A program made the position numbers and the translations under genes. This document shows, piece by piece, positions 1-8,923 of a stretch of 64,000 bases of DNA (positions are counted from its first letter, which is position 1; each line of letters opens with the position of its first letter). Source of the DNA: an uncultured archaeon (lineage in GTDB: Archaea; Nanobdellota; Nanobdellia; Woesearchaeales; CAIVOO01); the NCBI GenBank assembly GCA_903904885.1, contig CAIVED010000027.1, positions 1 through 64,000 of the forward strand. Reading direction: 5' to 3'. The notes beneath the pieces were generated by a model. That model did not search any database. It was not told the DNA's origin and saw only the letters and a program-made list of their open reading frames with translations.

Positions 1-3000
1 ACAAAGGACTGGTTGCACTGAAAGAAGTGTTAATTAAATTATTAGTTGAGTTGTAGATTCTTGTTGTGATGTTAAATGAGTTCGCGTCAGACGCAGTTGT
101 ATTCGCCTGGACATAGCTTCTTGCCACGAAAGTTCCTGATGCATCAGTCGGAGACACAAACTGCACCCCAGGCTTTATGCTGTCAACAGTAAAATTCAAG
201 GTTGCCGATGAATTTATATTCGTTGCATTATCCGAGCAGGTAACATTCCACCAATGCAAGCCGTTTGCGAATCCAGAGACAGTATAATTTGCTGCTGTGT
301 TGTTTGCAGAGGCAATATTTGAAGCATTCAGAGAATTGTCTATGCTCAAATTGCAGCTCATTGCCAATGCAATGTTGTCAGTTGCTGTCCAATTGAAATT
401 AAATGAAGTATTGCTTGTGAAAATTCCCCCCGGAGGATAGTTCAGATTCACAACCGGCTTCACCGCATCAACCGTGAAATTACTTGTTACAGACGTATTA
501 ACATTCGCAGCATCATCAATGCAGGTAACATTCCACAAAAACAAGCCGTTCGCAAAACCGCCAACACTGCGGTTAGTGGCTGTATTATTCAAAGAAGAAA
601 CATTCGAAATATTAACAACATTATTAATGGAAAGATTGCACGTCAAATTCAAATCCTGCCCATTGGTAGCAGTCCAATTAAAATTAATCGAATTAACATT
701 GGTGAAAAAGCCGCCAGCAGGAAGATTCAAAGTAACAGATGGCTTAACGGTATCAATTGTTATATTCCTTGTCTCGGTTGTATTCTTATTCCCAAACGAA
801 TCATAGCCCGTTGCATTGAAATAATAAATCCCATCCGCCAGAGAAGTATAATTCACAAAATCAGGCGAAGTTGCAGAGGATGTTGAATTTATCAGGAGAT
901 TGCTTAGATTATACAACTTGATTGTCACATTGAGCAGGTGCGCATCAATTGCAGTCGAATTCACAACAATGTTGTTTCTCGCTATGTAGGTTCCTGAAGT
1001 TTCCGAAGGCAAAACAAGAGTGACATTTGGAAGAGTTGCATCAACAGTGAAGTTTCTTGTGGCAGAGACATTTGTGTTTGGAGTGTCATCCCAGCAGGTT
1101 ACATTCCAGAGATATGTTGCATCTGCAAAGTTTGCCACAGAAAGATTTGTTGCAGTGTTATTGAGGGAAGAGACATTGGTTGCATTTACCGCGTTGCTTA
1201 CTGACAGGTTGCAGGTAAGGTTTGTGTCAATATTGTCTGTCGCAGTCCAGTTGAAATTAATTGACCTGCTGGAGCTGTTGAAATCATTCGCAGGAAGATT
1301 CAAGGTAACAGCCGGTTTGACAGCGTCACTAACCTGTATTGTGAAATTTGTTTTTACTGTGTTGTTTATGTTGTTGAATGAGTCGTTTGCAATTATTGTA
1401 ACATTGTACAATCCCGCCGCACTTGTGTTAGTGAAAGTCAGGTTGTAGCTTGATGAAGAATTGCTCATTGAAAGGAGAAGGCTTGTTGAGTCCCAGGTTA
1501 TGTTTGCAAATACCTTGTCAAGGGCGTAGTTGTCGGTTACGTTTGCTGTTATGTTCACAGAAGTTCCGCCAGTGTAGTTGTTGCCCGCAGCAGGAGTCAG
1601 GTTTAAAACAGTTGGAGCGATGTTTTCCATTATCAGAAGGCTGTTTGAGGTTAGTGTCGTTCCGTCCTGGGTGCCGTCATTGGGAGTTACCTTGCAGGTC
1701 CAGTTCTGCATCACAGCAAGATCCTGGGACAGCACCATGTTTGTTTTGTTCTGGTAAAGTGAATTTATCTGGGCAGGTGAAAGGGCGTAGCTATAGATAA
1801 CCGCATCGTCAATAGTTCCGTTGAACATTGCCGCAGGAGGAGCGAATGACTCCATTCCCATGACCAATGGAACAGGAGTCGCTGTGAGCGGGGGGGCAGT
1901 TGCATTGAGGCATGCTTCATTTGATGTGTTGCCCAGCCTGTCAAGCTGGCCGTTAATATATGTTGCAAGTATTCTTGAGCTGTTGTCATAAACACCCACC
2001 ACATAATACCAGTTTCCCGGAACAATATTAGTTCCGCCGGCAATGTCCCTGTTAAGGCAGGTAGCGCTGCTGGCATTTCTTACCTCCATCTCTGCCCTGA
2101 ACAGCGAGCCATTATTATAGATGCTAAGCTTGTATCCCCCGGAAGTGCTTCCCTGCTTTGCAAAAATCTTCATGTCGCTTGCATTGCTTGATACCTTTAC
2201 CCATGCTGCCAGGGTTATTGCAGTAGTTATGTTCAGCGAAGTGCTGTCTGTAATGTTTATCGAATCGTTTGTTAGCCCTCCGTCAAACATGTAGGCGCCT
2301 TTTCCGTCATGGCCGCCTGTGCTGTTCCAGGTTGCTCCCAAAACCACTCCGTTATTTGCAAATCCGGAATAATCCTTTGTAAATGTTGAATTGCTTCCTC
2401 CCTCAAAAGGAATGTTGAGCTCTGTTACCGATGTCCCGTTGATGAACCAGTTGTAGATGCTTTTTACAGGATTGCTCTCTGGGTCAGCTGTTGACTGGTT
2501 GTAGCAGGTAAGGTTTTCTGTCGTGAGATTTGTGCCGAAGGTTGAATTCAGGATTGGAGTTGACTGGGTTGGGGGGGAATTTACATTCACTGTGAAATTC
2601 AAAGGTGCAAATGCGCACTGGCTTTGGTTATTGCACGCATAGCAGTTCCACAATATTTTGCCGCTGAGGCTTGTTCGATTAAACGCTGTTGAATTCGCCG
2701 TCCCGCTTAGGCTGTTTGTTCCGTTTGCCTGCCAGGTTCCTGTGTAATTCCAGTAGAATGTTATGTTAGTTAGATTCGCGGCAGTGGTTGCATTGCAGGT
2801 GAAATTAACAGAGTTTATTGAGGTTACGCTGCCATCTGCGGGACTCACAAGGGATGTATTCACTCCCTGAACCTGGGCAGTATAGGAGACATTGAAATAG
2901 AGCGCATCCCAGATAGTGTATCTTGTGCCGCCCCCTGTGGAACGGCGGGCTTCCGACCTTATCATTGATTTGTTGCCTGAAGAACTGAAGAAATTTTCGC

Positions 3001-4264
3001 ATGCCCAGGTCTTGTTTAATGTTACATTTGTGCAGGTGAACGAAGGAGCTCCTACGGGACAGGTTGTAGTCATATTCGTGAAGTTTGTCCCATTCTGATT
3101 ATCAATTGCAATGTAGCAGTCTCCGCCGGGATCGGTTGTGTTCCATTTATAACAAAGATAAACACTGTCAACACTCTGGCAGTCGCTGACGCTCAGGTTG
3201 TACTGTTTTATCCTGACACCTGCATACCCTGTGCTCGTCATGCTGTGGGTTTCATTGTAGCCGTCAGCGCATCCCAAATAGCTCCCGCCGGAACCGCAGG
3301 CAGCAGGATAGGTTCCGTTGCAAACCGCGCCAAAGCTTCCCTTTGTAGCAGTTTGCTCTGCAGAGCAGTTGCTCGCCCCTGTATTAAATATTGCATCGTG
3401 CAGATAGTCAAATTCAAGATAGGCGTTTGAATCATTATCCGCGTTGAAAATCTTGAGGTCAAAGGTGTCGCTGCTGTCATTCATGTTTGACAGGGCAACA
3501 TCATACATCCCGGGCTCTGCTATTACAGGTGTTGATGCAAGAAGAACAGAGCCGTCTTTTTCATAAACCTCAATTGAAGTGTTCGAGCTTTGGTTGTTTC
3601 TGGCATAGATGTTAATCACATTCCCGTTGGTCATGTTTTCGCTGAACCACGCCCGGACGTACTGGTTCGCATAAACCGGCTCCGACCAGATGCCATCCTG
3701 CGCAGAAATCTGAGGGTAGATATCAGAAATAACCGAGCGGTTTTCATCAAGGTGCTGGGCGGTTGTTATGTTGATTTCAGCAAAACCAGGATCCCCCCGG
3801 GTCAAGGAAAAATCATAGCCCTGGCCTACAGAAAGTCCGTTCATTATCGTAACCCAGCTTCCGCTGCAGCTCTGCAAAGCAAAATCCCAGTCCTTGCACT
3901 TGAAAAGATAATTTCCTTTTGCAACCGCCTTGACATCTGCGCTTTTGAAATCAAGCCCGGACGCATCTATTGAATAGGCCTGGGCAAACCCAAATTTTGA
4001 GGGGCTCGGCGTTCCAATCTTCAGGTTGCCTATGCTGCTCCTGTTTGCCTTCGGGAAAATTACCGCGGGCGCCTGGCTTGAATTAACCGCATTTCTTATG
4101 GCATTTCCGGTAATTGACAAAACATTTGAAATGCCCCCAAGAATGCTGTGATTCGAGCCGGGAATGGAAACAATTGACGGGAAAACTGAGAATATTGCTA
4201 GCGCTAGGAAAACAACCAACACCGCCAAGATTGCAAATCTAACCCGCTTTCCCTTTTTTTTCAA
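1..4264 (-). CDS. Giant secreted LamG/Ig-like repeat surface protein (C-terminus beyond window)
   Basis: An uninterrupted reverse-strand frame of 1421 codons runs off the window edge, so the protein is larger. I place the start at a TTG (4262-4264) inside the upstream RHH gene, because it gives a basic N-terminus followed by a hydrophobic export segment (residues about 10-35). A region with LamG/concanavalin-like character (residues about 620-800, nucleotides 2400-1780) is followed by Ig-like repeats carrying a recurrent FNWTAT element (near nucleotides 1250, 680 and 390) and paired cysteines (WNVTC). Asn-X-Ser/Thr sequons are very dense, suggesting glycosylation. It is probably a cell-surface adhesin or S-layer-associated protein; ligand unknown. 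Translation is probably coupled to the RHH gene, since the two overlap by 26 nt in different frames. Frame and export are well supported; the exact start is not. Confidence 0.85.
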   Translation of the reverse strand, partial: MKKKGKRVRFAILAVLVVFLALAIFSVFPSIVSIPGSNHSILGGISNVLSITGNAIRNAVNSSQAPAVIFPKANRSSIGNLKIGTPSPSKFGFAQAYSIDASGLDFKSADVKAVAKGNYLFKCKDWDFALQSCSGSWVTIMNGLSVGQGYDFSLTRGDPGFAEINITTAQHLDENRSVISDIYPQISAQDGIWSEPVYANQYVRAWFSENMTNGNVINIYARNNQSSNTSIEVYEKDGSVLLASTPVIAEPGMYDVALSNMNDSSDTFDLKIFNADNDSNAYLEFDYLHDAIFNTGASNCSAEQTATKGSFGAVCNGTYPAACGSGGSYLGCADGYNETHSMTSTGYAGVRIKQYNLSVSDCQSVDSVYLCYKWNTTDPGGDCYIAIDNQNGTNFTNMTTTCPVGAPSFTCTNVTLNKTWACENFFSSSGNKSMIRSEARRSTGGGTRYTIWDALYFNVSYTAQVQGVNTSLVSPADGSVTSINSVNFTCNATTAANLTNITFYWNYTGTWQANGTNSLSGTANSTAFNRTSLSGKILWNCYACNNQSQCAFAPLNFTVNVNSPPTQSTPILNSTFGTNLTTENLTCYNQSTADPESNPVKSIYNWFINGTSVTELNIPFEGGSNSTFTKDYSGFANNGVVLGATWNSTGGHDGKGAYMFDGGLTNDSINITDSTSLNITTAITLAAWVKVSSNASDMKIFAKQGSTSGGYKLSIYNNGSLFRAEMEVRNASSATCLNRDIAGGTNIVPGNWYYVVGVYDNSSRILATYINGQLDRLGNTSNEACLNATAPPLTATPVPLVMGMESFAPPAAMFNGTIDDAVIYSYALSPAQINSLYQNKTNMVLSQDLAVMQNWTCKVTPNDGTQDGTTLTSNSLLIMENIAPTVLNLTPAAGNNYTGGTSVNITANVTDNYALDKVFANITWDSTSLLLSMSNSSSSYNLTFTNTSAAGLYNVTIIANDSFNNINNTVKTNFTIQVSDAVKPAVTLNLPANDFNSSSRSINFNWTATDNIDTNLTCNLSVSNAVNATNVSSLNNTATNLSVANFADATYLWNVTCWDDTPNTNVSATRNFTVDATLPNVTLVLPSETSGTYIARNNIVVNSTAIDAHLLNVTIKLYNLSNLLINSTSSATSPDFVNYTSLADGIYYFNATGYDSFGNKNTTETRNITIDTVKPSVTLNLPAGGFFTNVNSINFNWTATNGQDLNLTCNLSINNVVNISNVSSLNNTATNRSVGGFANGLFLWNVTCIDDAANVNTSVTSNFTVDAVKPVVNLNYPPGGIFTSNTSFNFNWTATDNIALAMSCNLSIDNSLNASNIASANNTAANYTVSGFANGLHWWNVTCSDNATNINSSATLNFTVDSIKPGVQFVSPTDASGTFVARSYVQANTTASDANSFNITTRIYNSTNNLINTSFSATSPL

Positions 4265-4388
4265 ATGCCTTTGCCTCTCTTTCAAGCAATTCTATTATCA
4301 AAGATTTTATCGTAACAGAATTTTCTGCGCAGTAAATCTTCGCCTTCCTGTGCAGCTCGTCGCTGAGTTCTATGTTTATGTTTCCCAT
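4239..4388 (-). CDS. Small ribbon-helix-helix (CopG/Arc-like) protein
   Basis: A 49-residue ORF begins MGNINIELSDELHRKAKIYC, the pattern of a ribbon-helix-helix DNA-binding domain: a short beta strand with alternating residues, then a helix. It ends with a basic Lys-rich tail. The stop lies 26 nt inside the next gene, the giant surface protein, so the two are almost certainly co-transcribed and translationally coupled. By analogy with RHH repressors it could autoregulate this locus, which would be an unusual partner for a surface adhesin. No toxin gene is adjacent. The DNA-binding call rests on the short motif alone. Confidence 0.65.
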   Translation of the reverse strand: MGNINIELSDELHRKAKIYCAENSVTIKSLIIELLEREAKAFEKKGKAG

Positions 4389-4455
4389 TTTCTAATTTAG
4401 TTTATTTAGTTCATCTAATTCAATTAGCTTATTAAGCTTAATTAACTTATTAAAC

Positions 4456-4486
4456 TTATTTAAAGTATATACTTTATATAAATTAC
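4456..4486 (-). promoter_or_regulatory. Promoter of the RHH/surface-protein operon
   Basis: On the reverse strand two overlapping TATA-like boxes (TTTATATAAAGT at about 4484-4473 and CTTTAAATAAG at about 4470-4460) precede the RHH start codon at 4388. They sit in an AT-only stretch with a self-complementary core (AAGTATATACTT) that could be an operator. The remaining 4487-4629 sequence, downstream of the coiled-coil gene, shows only T/A-rich tracts that may end its transcript. Confidence 0.4.
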
Positions 4487-4629
4487 TTACTTTTTCATTT
4501 ATAAAGTTTTCTGTTTTTTTAGAAAAAATGCAATCAAATCCTCTATTTGAAAATGCCACTAATTCCGCCCCATAAAAACCATCCCCACAATGGAAGAAAT
4601 AACTTTGTTTATTTAAAAATCTTTTGTAA

Positions 4630-5940
4630 TTATTTCCTTTTCCTTACAACAATCACTCTCAAAACAATCCCAAGAACAAATGCAGCAACAGCCCCGATTG
4701 TAAGGTAGTTTGTCAGCGCAGGCTCAAGAGCAAAATATGAAATAATCGCGCCTGCAAGGCCTGCGAATGCCGCAATGATTAGCAGTATTGAAATGACGGA
4801 TAAAACAGCAAGCCCTATTCCCTGAGTCCTTGGTGATTTTTCCCTGAAGAAATCCGGCTTGGCTTTTGCTTCTGCCCTTGCAGAGGGCTTTTCGTAAATC
4901 CTCTCAAGTTTCTCAATCTTCCGTTCATCACGGACAATCTCAGATTCCTGCCTTCTTTCAAATCTCTTAAGCGACATGACCTCTTTTTCCAAATCAAGAA
5001 TCTTTCTTGTAAGCAGGGACTCCATTCCCTTCATGTTTCTTTCGATGTCTGTGTACCGGGCATACAATCTTGAACTCTCCCTAATCTCCCTTATCTCCTT
5101 TTTCTCAAGGTCAATCTCTGACTGGATTCCTGCAAGCTGCTTTGCAAACTCTTTTTTTGACAATGATTCAGATTCAACAAGGCCTATGTATCTCCTGAGT
5201 TTTACCAGGTCGGAAAGCTCTGTTTTCATTACATCAAATTCATGGTTTATGCTTTCAACAATTGACTTTACCTGCTCTGAGGTTACATTCTGCGCCGTGC
5301 TCTGGTTTGTCTTCAGAATCTCCTTTGCAAGCAAATCAACCCTTGCGTTCAGCAACCCTGTCCTTTTTTCAAGCTCAGAGGCTGTGATTGTGTCCTTTAT
5401 TTTTTTGATTTCAGCAACTTCCCTTTTCATGGAGACAAGTTCCTGGGTGACATTTGCTGCCAGTTCTTTCATCTGGCCCTTTGTGGCAACTACCTTCATT
5501 TGCTCGGTTATTCTTGAGAATACCTTCGCGGTGTTATTATTGACATCTTCAATATTTCTGGTGAGAGAATTTGTGTATTCTACAACTTTCTTGTTTGTGC
5601 TTGAATTGATTTCAGAAAGCTTCCTGGCAATCTCATCCTTTAGTTTTTCGAATCTTGACTCAAAGTCCTTTTTGTCTATTTTCTTTTCATCGACTGCCTT
5701 GATTGATGCGTCAAGGTCCCAGATTTTCCTGAGATTGTCGTTTATCTCGCCTATTTTTATCTTGAGGGCGTTGATTTTTTCCTTTGGGGCGTAGTCCTCC
5801 CTAATCCTGTCAACATCCTCCTTAACCCTGAATGAAGCTGAAATTGATTCAGACTGCTTGGACTTGATTTCATCCATGTCGCTTTTTATGCCTGCAAAAG
5901 AATTTTTCAGTATAGCCTTAAGCTGTGATAGTTCGTCCAT
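4630..5940 (-). CDS. Coiled-coil protein with C-terminal membrane hairpin
   Basis: The 436-residue product has no recognisable enzyme motif. Residues about 1-355 are charged and heptad-like, rich in Glu, Lys, Leu and Ile, and predict long coiled coils. Residues about 375-430 form two hydrophobic segments separated by a short loop and end in a basic VVRKRK tail, so the rod probably lies in the cytoplasm anchored to the membrane. It sits alone downstream of the RNase P gene on the same strand, with a TATA-like CCTTTAAATACC near 5990 as its own promoter. It could be a scaffold or envelope-organising protein; I do not recognise a named family. Confidence 0.75.
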   Translation of the reverse strand: MDELSQLKAILKNSFAGIKSDMDEIKSKQSESISASFRVKEDVDRIREDYAPKEKINALKIKIGEINDNLRKIWDLDASIKAVDEKKIDKKDFESRFEKLKDEIARKLSEINSSTNKKVVEYTNSLTRNIEDVNNNTAKVFSRITEQMKVVATKGQMKELAANVTQELVSMKREVAEIKKIKDTITASELEKRTGLLNARVDLLAKEILKTNQSTAQNVTSEQVKSIVESINHEFDVMKTELSDLVKLRRYIGLVESESLSKKEFAKQLAGIQSEIDLEKKEIREIRESSRLYARYTDIERNMKGMESLLTRKILDLEKEVMSLKRFERRQESEIVRDERKIEKLERIYEKPSARAEAKAKPDFFREKSPRTQGIGLAVLSVISILLIIAAFAGLAGAIISYFALEPALTNYLTIGAVAAFVLGIVLRVIVVRKRK

Positions 5941-6030
5941 TTCAAGTACCCCAAATCACCCCTTAAGAGTGTAAAAAACATATCAGGTATTTAAAGGTTT
6001 TGTTTATTAAGTACTTTAGAATAGTAATAA

Positions 6031-6056
6031 TTATAGTTATAACTTTATAACTATAA
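6031..6056. repeat. Perfect 12-bp inverted repeat between rnp4 and the coiled-coil gene
   Basis: TTATAGTTATAA (6031-6042) and TTATAACTATAA (6045-6056) are exact reverse complements separated by only CT. It lies 9 nt past the RNase P protein stop codon and upstream of the promoter of the next same-strand gene. It could be a 3'-end stabilising hairpin or an operator; its pure A/T make-up favours a protein-binding site over a strong RNA hairpin. Confidence 0.5.
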
Positions 6057-6064
6057 TAGATACA

Positions 6065-6355
6065 TCATTTATAAACGAACCGTCTAAACGTCCTGCAATT
6101 CAGGCAGTAACAAACTACCTTTCCTTTGGAAACCCTGACCCTGCAGTTCCTGCCGGGAACAAAATAGCTCAGGCATTTCCTGCAGAACCTCCTTTTCAGC
6201 TCCCGGGGAATCGGGGTCTTGGTTTTTGTTGACAGCGACCAGGCAAGCTTCACATACCTGTCCGCAAGCTCCTGCCTGGCAGACTCCGCCTGCCTGAAAA
6301 GCTCCCTAATCTGGCGCTCAGCAGTTTCCCTGATTTTCGCATTTTTTTCTTTCAT
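6065..6355 (-). CDS. rnp4: Ribonuclease P protein component 4 (Rpp21/Rpr2 family)
   Basis: The 96-residue protein matches the archaeal Rpp21 (Rnp4) family: an N-terminal helical half with the ARQELADRYVKLAWSLSTK pattern, the conserved PIPRELKRRFCRKC segment (residues about 48-61), then PGRNCRVR and a closing CYCLNC. The CxxC and CxxC pairs form the zinc ribbon. In RNase P it binds Rpp29 and the catalytic RNA to help mature tRNA 5' ends. Length is normal for the family. It is divergently oriented to the 6409 gene, sharing a 53-nt intergenic promoter region. Confidence 0.9.
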   Translation of the reverse strand: MKEKNAKIRETAERQIRELFRQAESARQELADRYVKLAWSLSTKTKTPIPRELKRRFCRKCLSYFVPGRNCRVRVSKGKVVCYCLNCRTFRRFVYK

Positions 6356-6408
6356 CTGCCCGGCAAATTTCAGTTAAGTTTTAATATACCCTGTGATGTT
6401 CCAGTGAC

Positions 6409-7695
6409 ATGGGATTTATAAAAATGCTCTTTTTCAGGAAGGAGAAGGCAAAGCCGAGAAAAACAAGGGTAAGCGTTTCCGAGCTTCAGGAACAGTATCA
6501 GAATCTTCTGGGAGACAGCCTCAATGAATTTGAAACAGAGGTGTCGAGAATGCTGAGGGACACTGAAGACAGCAAGAGAGAGATAGTCCCCCTTCTTGAG
6601 GAGCTCAGGAACGCAGAGCTTAACAATGACAAGACCCCCATGAAAGAAAGGCATTTTATGGAGGGCAACCGCCTTTCCTACATAAAGACGGTGAATAATT
6701 TTGCATCAAAAATCAGCGAGCCTGAAGACATATCAGATGAAACAGCAAGGGTTTATCTTGCAGAATACGCTGAAAACGCCGATGAGTTCAAAAAAGCCTC
6801 ATTCAGGCCGGGCCAGATAACATCGCATTTCTTCGGGGACCTTCTCAAGAGAATAAATGCGCAGCTTGCAAGGATAGACAAAAATTCAAAGGACCTTCTT
6901 GCGCTTATGAAAAGCGACAGCGTAAAGCTCCTGTCAGAAACAAAAAACAGGATAACTGCGCTGCAGAAAGAGATTGAAAAAAATGAGGCCCATGCAAAGG
7001 CGCTGGAACAGGCGGAAATTGACTATGAAGAGCTGAAGAAAGAAAGGGCCTTTTTCGAGCAGAGGGTCAGTTCAATCAGAAAAAACAGCTCCTTCGCCCA
7101 GCTTGGGGAGCTCAGCAGCCTGCTTAGGCGGACAGAGGAGGAGCTAAAAATAACCGATGCAGAGTTCATTGACAATTTTCTCCAGATTGAAAAGGCGCTT
7201 AAGAAATTCTCAAAAAGCGATGATGAAACTCTCATAGGCAAATACATTGACGACCCGGTGTCAACTGTTCTCAGCGACCCCGACCTGAGGATTCTCGGAA
7301 TACTGGCCAAAACAAGCGAGGCTCTCAAAAGCGGCGCCCTTGAGATAGAGGAGAAAAAGAAGGAAAAGCTTGCCGAGAAAATAGCATCCCTCAGCAGGGA
7401 AAAGTTCACAAAATTCATAATATCCCATAACGACCTGACGCTAAAGATAAATGAGTTCAGCAGGCGGCTCAAGCAGAACAACTCCCAGAGGGAGCTTGAT
7501 GACATAAAATACAAGCTTGAGCACGTCCAAAAAAAGCAGGAGACTGCCGGAGAGAACATAAAAAAGCTCAACCAGCAGATTGAGAATTCGCGGATAGTTG
7601 AGTTCAAGGAAAGCATAGAGAATGCGTTTGAAACCATGAATTCGCCAATAGAGGTGGAGATTTATGAGGATAAGGATAAAAAAGGCGGAGTATAA
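6409..7695 (+). CDS. Coiled-coil protein, first gene of a four-gene cluster
   Basis: The product has 428 residues. A basic N-terminus (MGFIKMLFFRKEKAKPRKTR) is followed by alternating helical and coiled-coil segments (residues about 165-225 and 330-410, SMC-like in composition) but no Walker motifs. The C-terminus is acidic then basic. The gene overlaps the 38-codon membrane peptide gene at 7664, which itself overlaps 7777, so the cluster is an operon. Function unknown; a structural or adaptor role is plausible from composition only. Confidence 0.75.
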   Translation: MGFIKMLFFRKEKAKPRKTRVSVSELQEQYQNLLGDSLNEFETEVSRMLRDTEDSKREIVPLLEELRNAELNNDKTPMKERHFMEGNRLSYIKTVNNFASKISEPEDISDETARVYLAEYAENADEFKKASFRPGQITSHFFGDLLKRINAQLARIDKNSKDLLALMKSDSVKLLSETKNRITALQKEIEKNEAHAKALEQAEIDYEELKKERAFFEQRVSSIRKNSSFAQLGELSSLLRRTEEELKITDAEFIDNFLQIEKALKKFSKSDDETLIGKYIDDPVSTVLSDPDLRILGILAKTSEALKSGALEIEEKKKEKLAEKIASLSREKFTKFIISHNDLTLKINEFSRRLKQNNSQRELDDIKYKLEHVQKKQETAGENIKKLNQQIENSRIVEFKESIENAFETMNSPIEVEIYEDKDKKGGV

Positions 7696-7780
7696 GCTTA
7701 CAGGCATCATTGCGGTTGGAGTGGCTGCCTGGCTGACAAACAACTTTCTTTCGCTGATTGATTTGATACTGAAGCAATGA
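7664..7780 (+). CDS. 38-residue single-pass membrane peptide
   Basis: A short ORF reads MRIRIKKAEYKLTGIIAVGV, then AAWLTNNFLSLIDLILKQ: a basic N-terminus, a Gly/Ala-rich hydrophobic helix and a second short amphipathic helix. It starts 32 nt before the end of the upstream coiled-coil gene, preceded by a GGTGGAG Shine-Dalgarno, and its stop overlaps the next start as ATGA (7777-7780). Overlap at both ends and a membrane-peptide composition make it a credible real gene. Function unknown. Confidence 0.6.
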   Translation: MRIRIKKAEYKLTGIIAVGVAAWLTNNFLSLIDLILKQ

Positions 7781-8235
7781 AAACCCTGGAAGAATTCACC
7801 GGCTGTTTCACCAATGAAAAAATAGATGGCATCATAACCCTGAGAAACTGCTCCTTTCTGGCTGATGAAGAATTAATCAGCCTGAAAAACAGGGCAGGGC
7901 GGGAGCCGTTTTCAATCGGCCTTTTTCTTGGGGAGATTAAAAAAAACAATTTTGTTCCCGGCACCCCCCTTTTGGACATGATATCAAAAATGTCTGACAA
8001 AAAAATATTTGTGAACCGGAAAACCGCATGGCTGTTTTTGTGCGGCAGGGATATTTTCGGCAGGGGAATTGCAAAGTCAAACGTGAATAAAGGCCTTGCG
8101 CTGGTGCAGAATGAGGCTGACGAGAATCTCGGCTACGGGGAGATTATTGCAGACCTGGGCAATAAAGACAAGGTTGTTGTTAAGAATCTTTTTGACAGGG
8201 GGAATTTTCTTAGACGGGAGAGAAATGGAAGATAA
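7777..8235 (+). CDS. PUA-domain RNA-binding protein, Nip7-like
   Basis: The 152-residue protein ends in a PUA-like domain with the pattern ENLGYGEI, then VVVKNLFDRGNFLRRER (residues about 116-148), resembling the C-terminal half of Nip7/UPF0113 proteins. The N-terminal 80 residues could be the pre-PUA domain. In eukaryotes and archaea Nip7 binds rRNA during large- and small-subunit biogenesis. It is translationally coupled to the 38-residue peptide upstream (ATGA) and overlaps the gene downstream by 11 nt. The RNA-binding assignment is moderately secure; the exact Nip7 orthology is less so, because the sequence is divergent. Confidence 0.6.
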   Translation: MKTLEEFTGCFTNEKIDGIITLRNCSFLADEELISLKNRAGREPFSIGLFLGEIKKNNFVPGTPLLDMISKMSDKKIFVNRKTAWLFLCGRDIFGRGIAKSNVNKGLALVQNEADENLGYGEIIADLGNKDKVVVKNLFDRGNFLRRERNGR

Positions 8236-8650
8236 AACTATTCTTGTTGAGTATGGAACAAAAAAATTTCCTCCAGACCCAGGCAAAAACGACCTTTACA
8301 TATTTATCAGGCCGCTTCCCAGAAACCCGGTTATGAATGAAACTGTTTGCTCAATTGTTACCGCGGTGTCAGAAAGCAGCATCAGGCTGGTAATAGACCG
8401 GGAAGAGTGCATTGAACGAAAGCTGGATGCTGAGCTTGACGGAATTTTTATGAGAAGGATAAAAACCAATTCGCATGGGGATAATTCTCCGGATATTTTA
8501 GTTGGAATTGCTTTTATAGAAAAGTATGGGATTGATAGCGCTCAAAATCTTATCAGGCAGTACCTGCCTGACCAAAAATGCGAAATGCCTGAAGGCGATG
8601 GCACTGAGTTTCTTCACGAAGATCTGCCCCCAGACTTTTGGGGCAGATAA
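8225..8650 (+). CDS. Hypothetical 141-residue protein
   Basis: I choose the start at 8225 (MEDKTILVEYG), overlapping the upstream stop codon by 11 nt and preceded by GGGAGAGA. An earlier in-frame ATG at 8096 lies wholly inside the previous gene. The product is soluble, acidic, with no cysteine cluster or membrane segment and an Asp/Glu-rich C-terminus ending DLPPDFWGR. Last gene of the 6409-8650 operon. No family recognised. Confidence 0.65.
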   Translation: MEDKTILVEYGTKKFPPDPGKNDLYIFIRPLPRNPVMNETVCSIVTAVSESSIRLVIDREECIERKLDAELDGIFMRRIKTNSHGDNSPDILVGIAFIEKYGIDSAQNLIRQYLPDQKCEMPEGDGTEFLHEDLPPDFWGR

Positions 8651-8698
8651 CCAAAACCATTAAAAAGATTGAAGCTAAAGCGACAGTGAGGTGAGCAA

Positions 8699-8902
8699 AT
8701 GGCAAAAATAAAGCTGAAATGGGAATTTTCGCTTGTGATGTCCCTGCTTTTCGGATGGACCGGTGTTGACAGGTTCATGATGGGCCAGGTTGGCTGGGGC
8801 CTTCTGAAGCTGGTAACCTGCGGAGGGGTTATGGTCTGGTGGCTTGTCGACATGATTCTTGTTGCCACAAGGCACAAGTTCAGGGATGTTGAGTGGGTGT
8901 AA
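8699..8902 (+). CDS. TM2-domain membrane protein
   Basis: The 67-residue protein has the TM2 pattern: a first hydrophobic helix with LLFGWTGVDRFMMGQVGWG (Gly-x-x-G-x-D-R/H-F and the following G-x-x-G-W-G), then a second helix VMVWWLVDMILVATRHKFRD. These residues span nearly the whole protein. TM2 proteins are small two-helix membrane proteins of unclear function. A GAGGTGAG Shine-Dalgarno precedes the start. The family call is strong; nothing indicates its partner. Confidence 0.85.
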   Translation: MAKIKLKWEFSLVMSLLFGWTGVDRFMMGQVGWGLLKLVTCGGVMVWWLVDMILVATRHKFRDVEWV

Positions 8903-8923
8903 GCCCATTTTCTTTTTTTATTT

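Noticed and set aside
4976-5794. Long plus-strand frame of 272 codons opposite the coiled-coil gene
   Set aside because: Ser/Phe-rich, no ribosome-binding site, and it mirrors the codon bias of the real gene on the other strand.
7023-7637. 204-codon reverse frame within 6409-7695
   Set aside because: Same shadow effect: Ser/Leu/Phe-rich and antisense to a coiled-coil gene.
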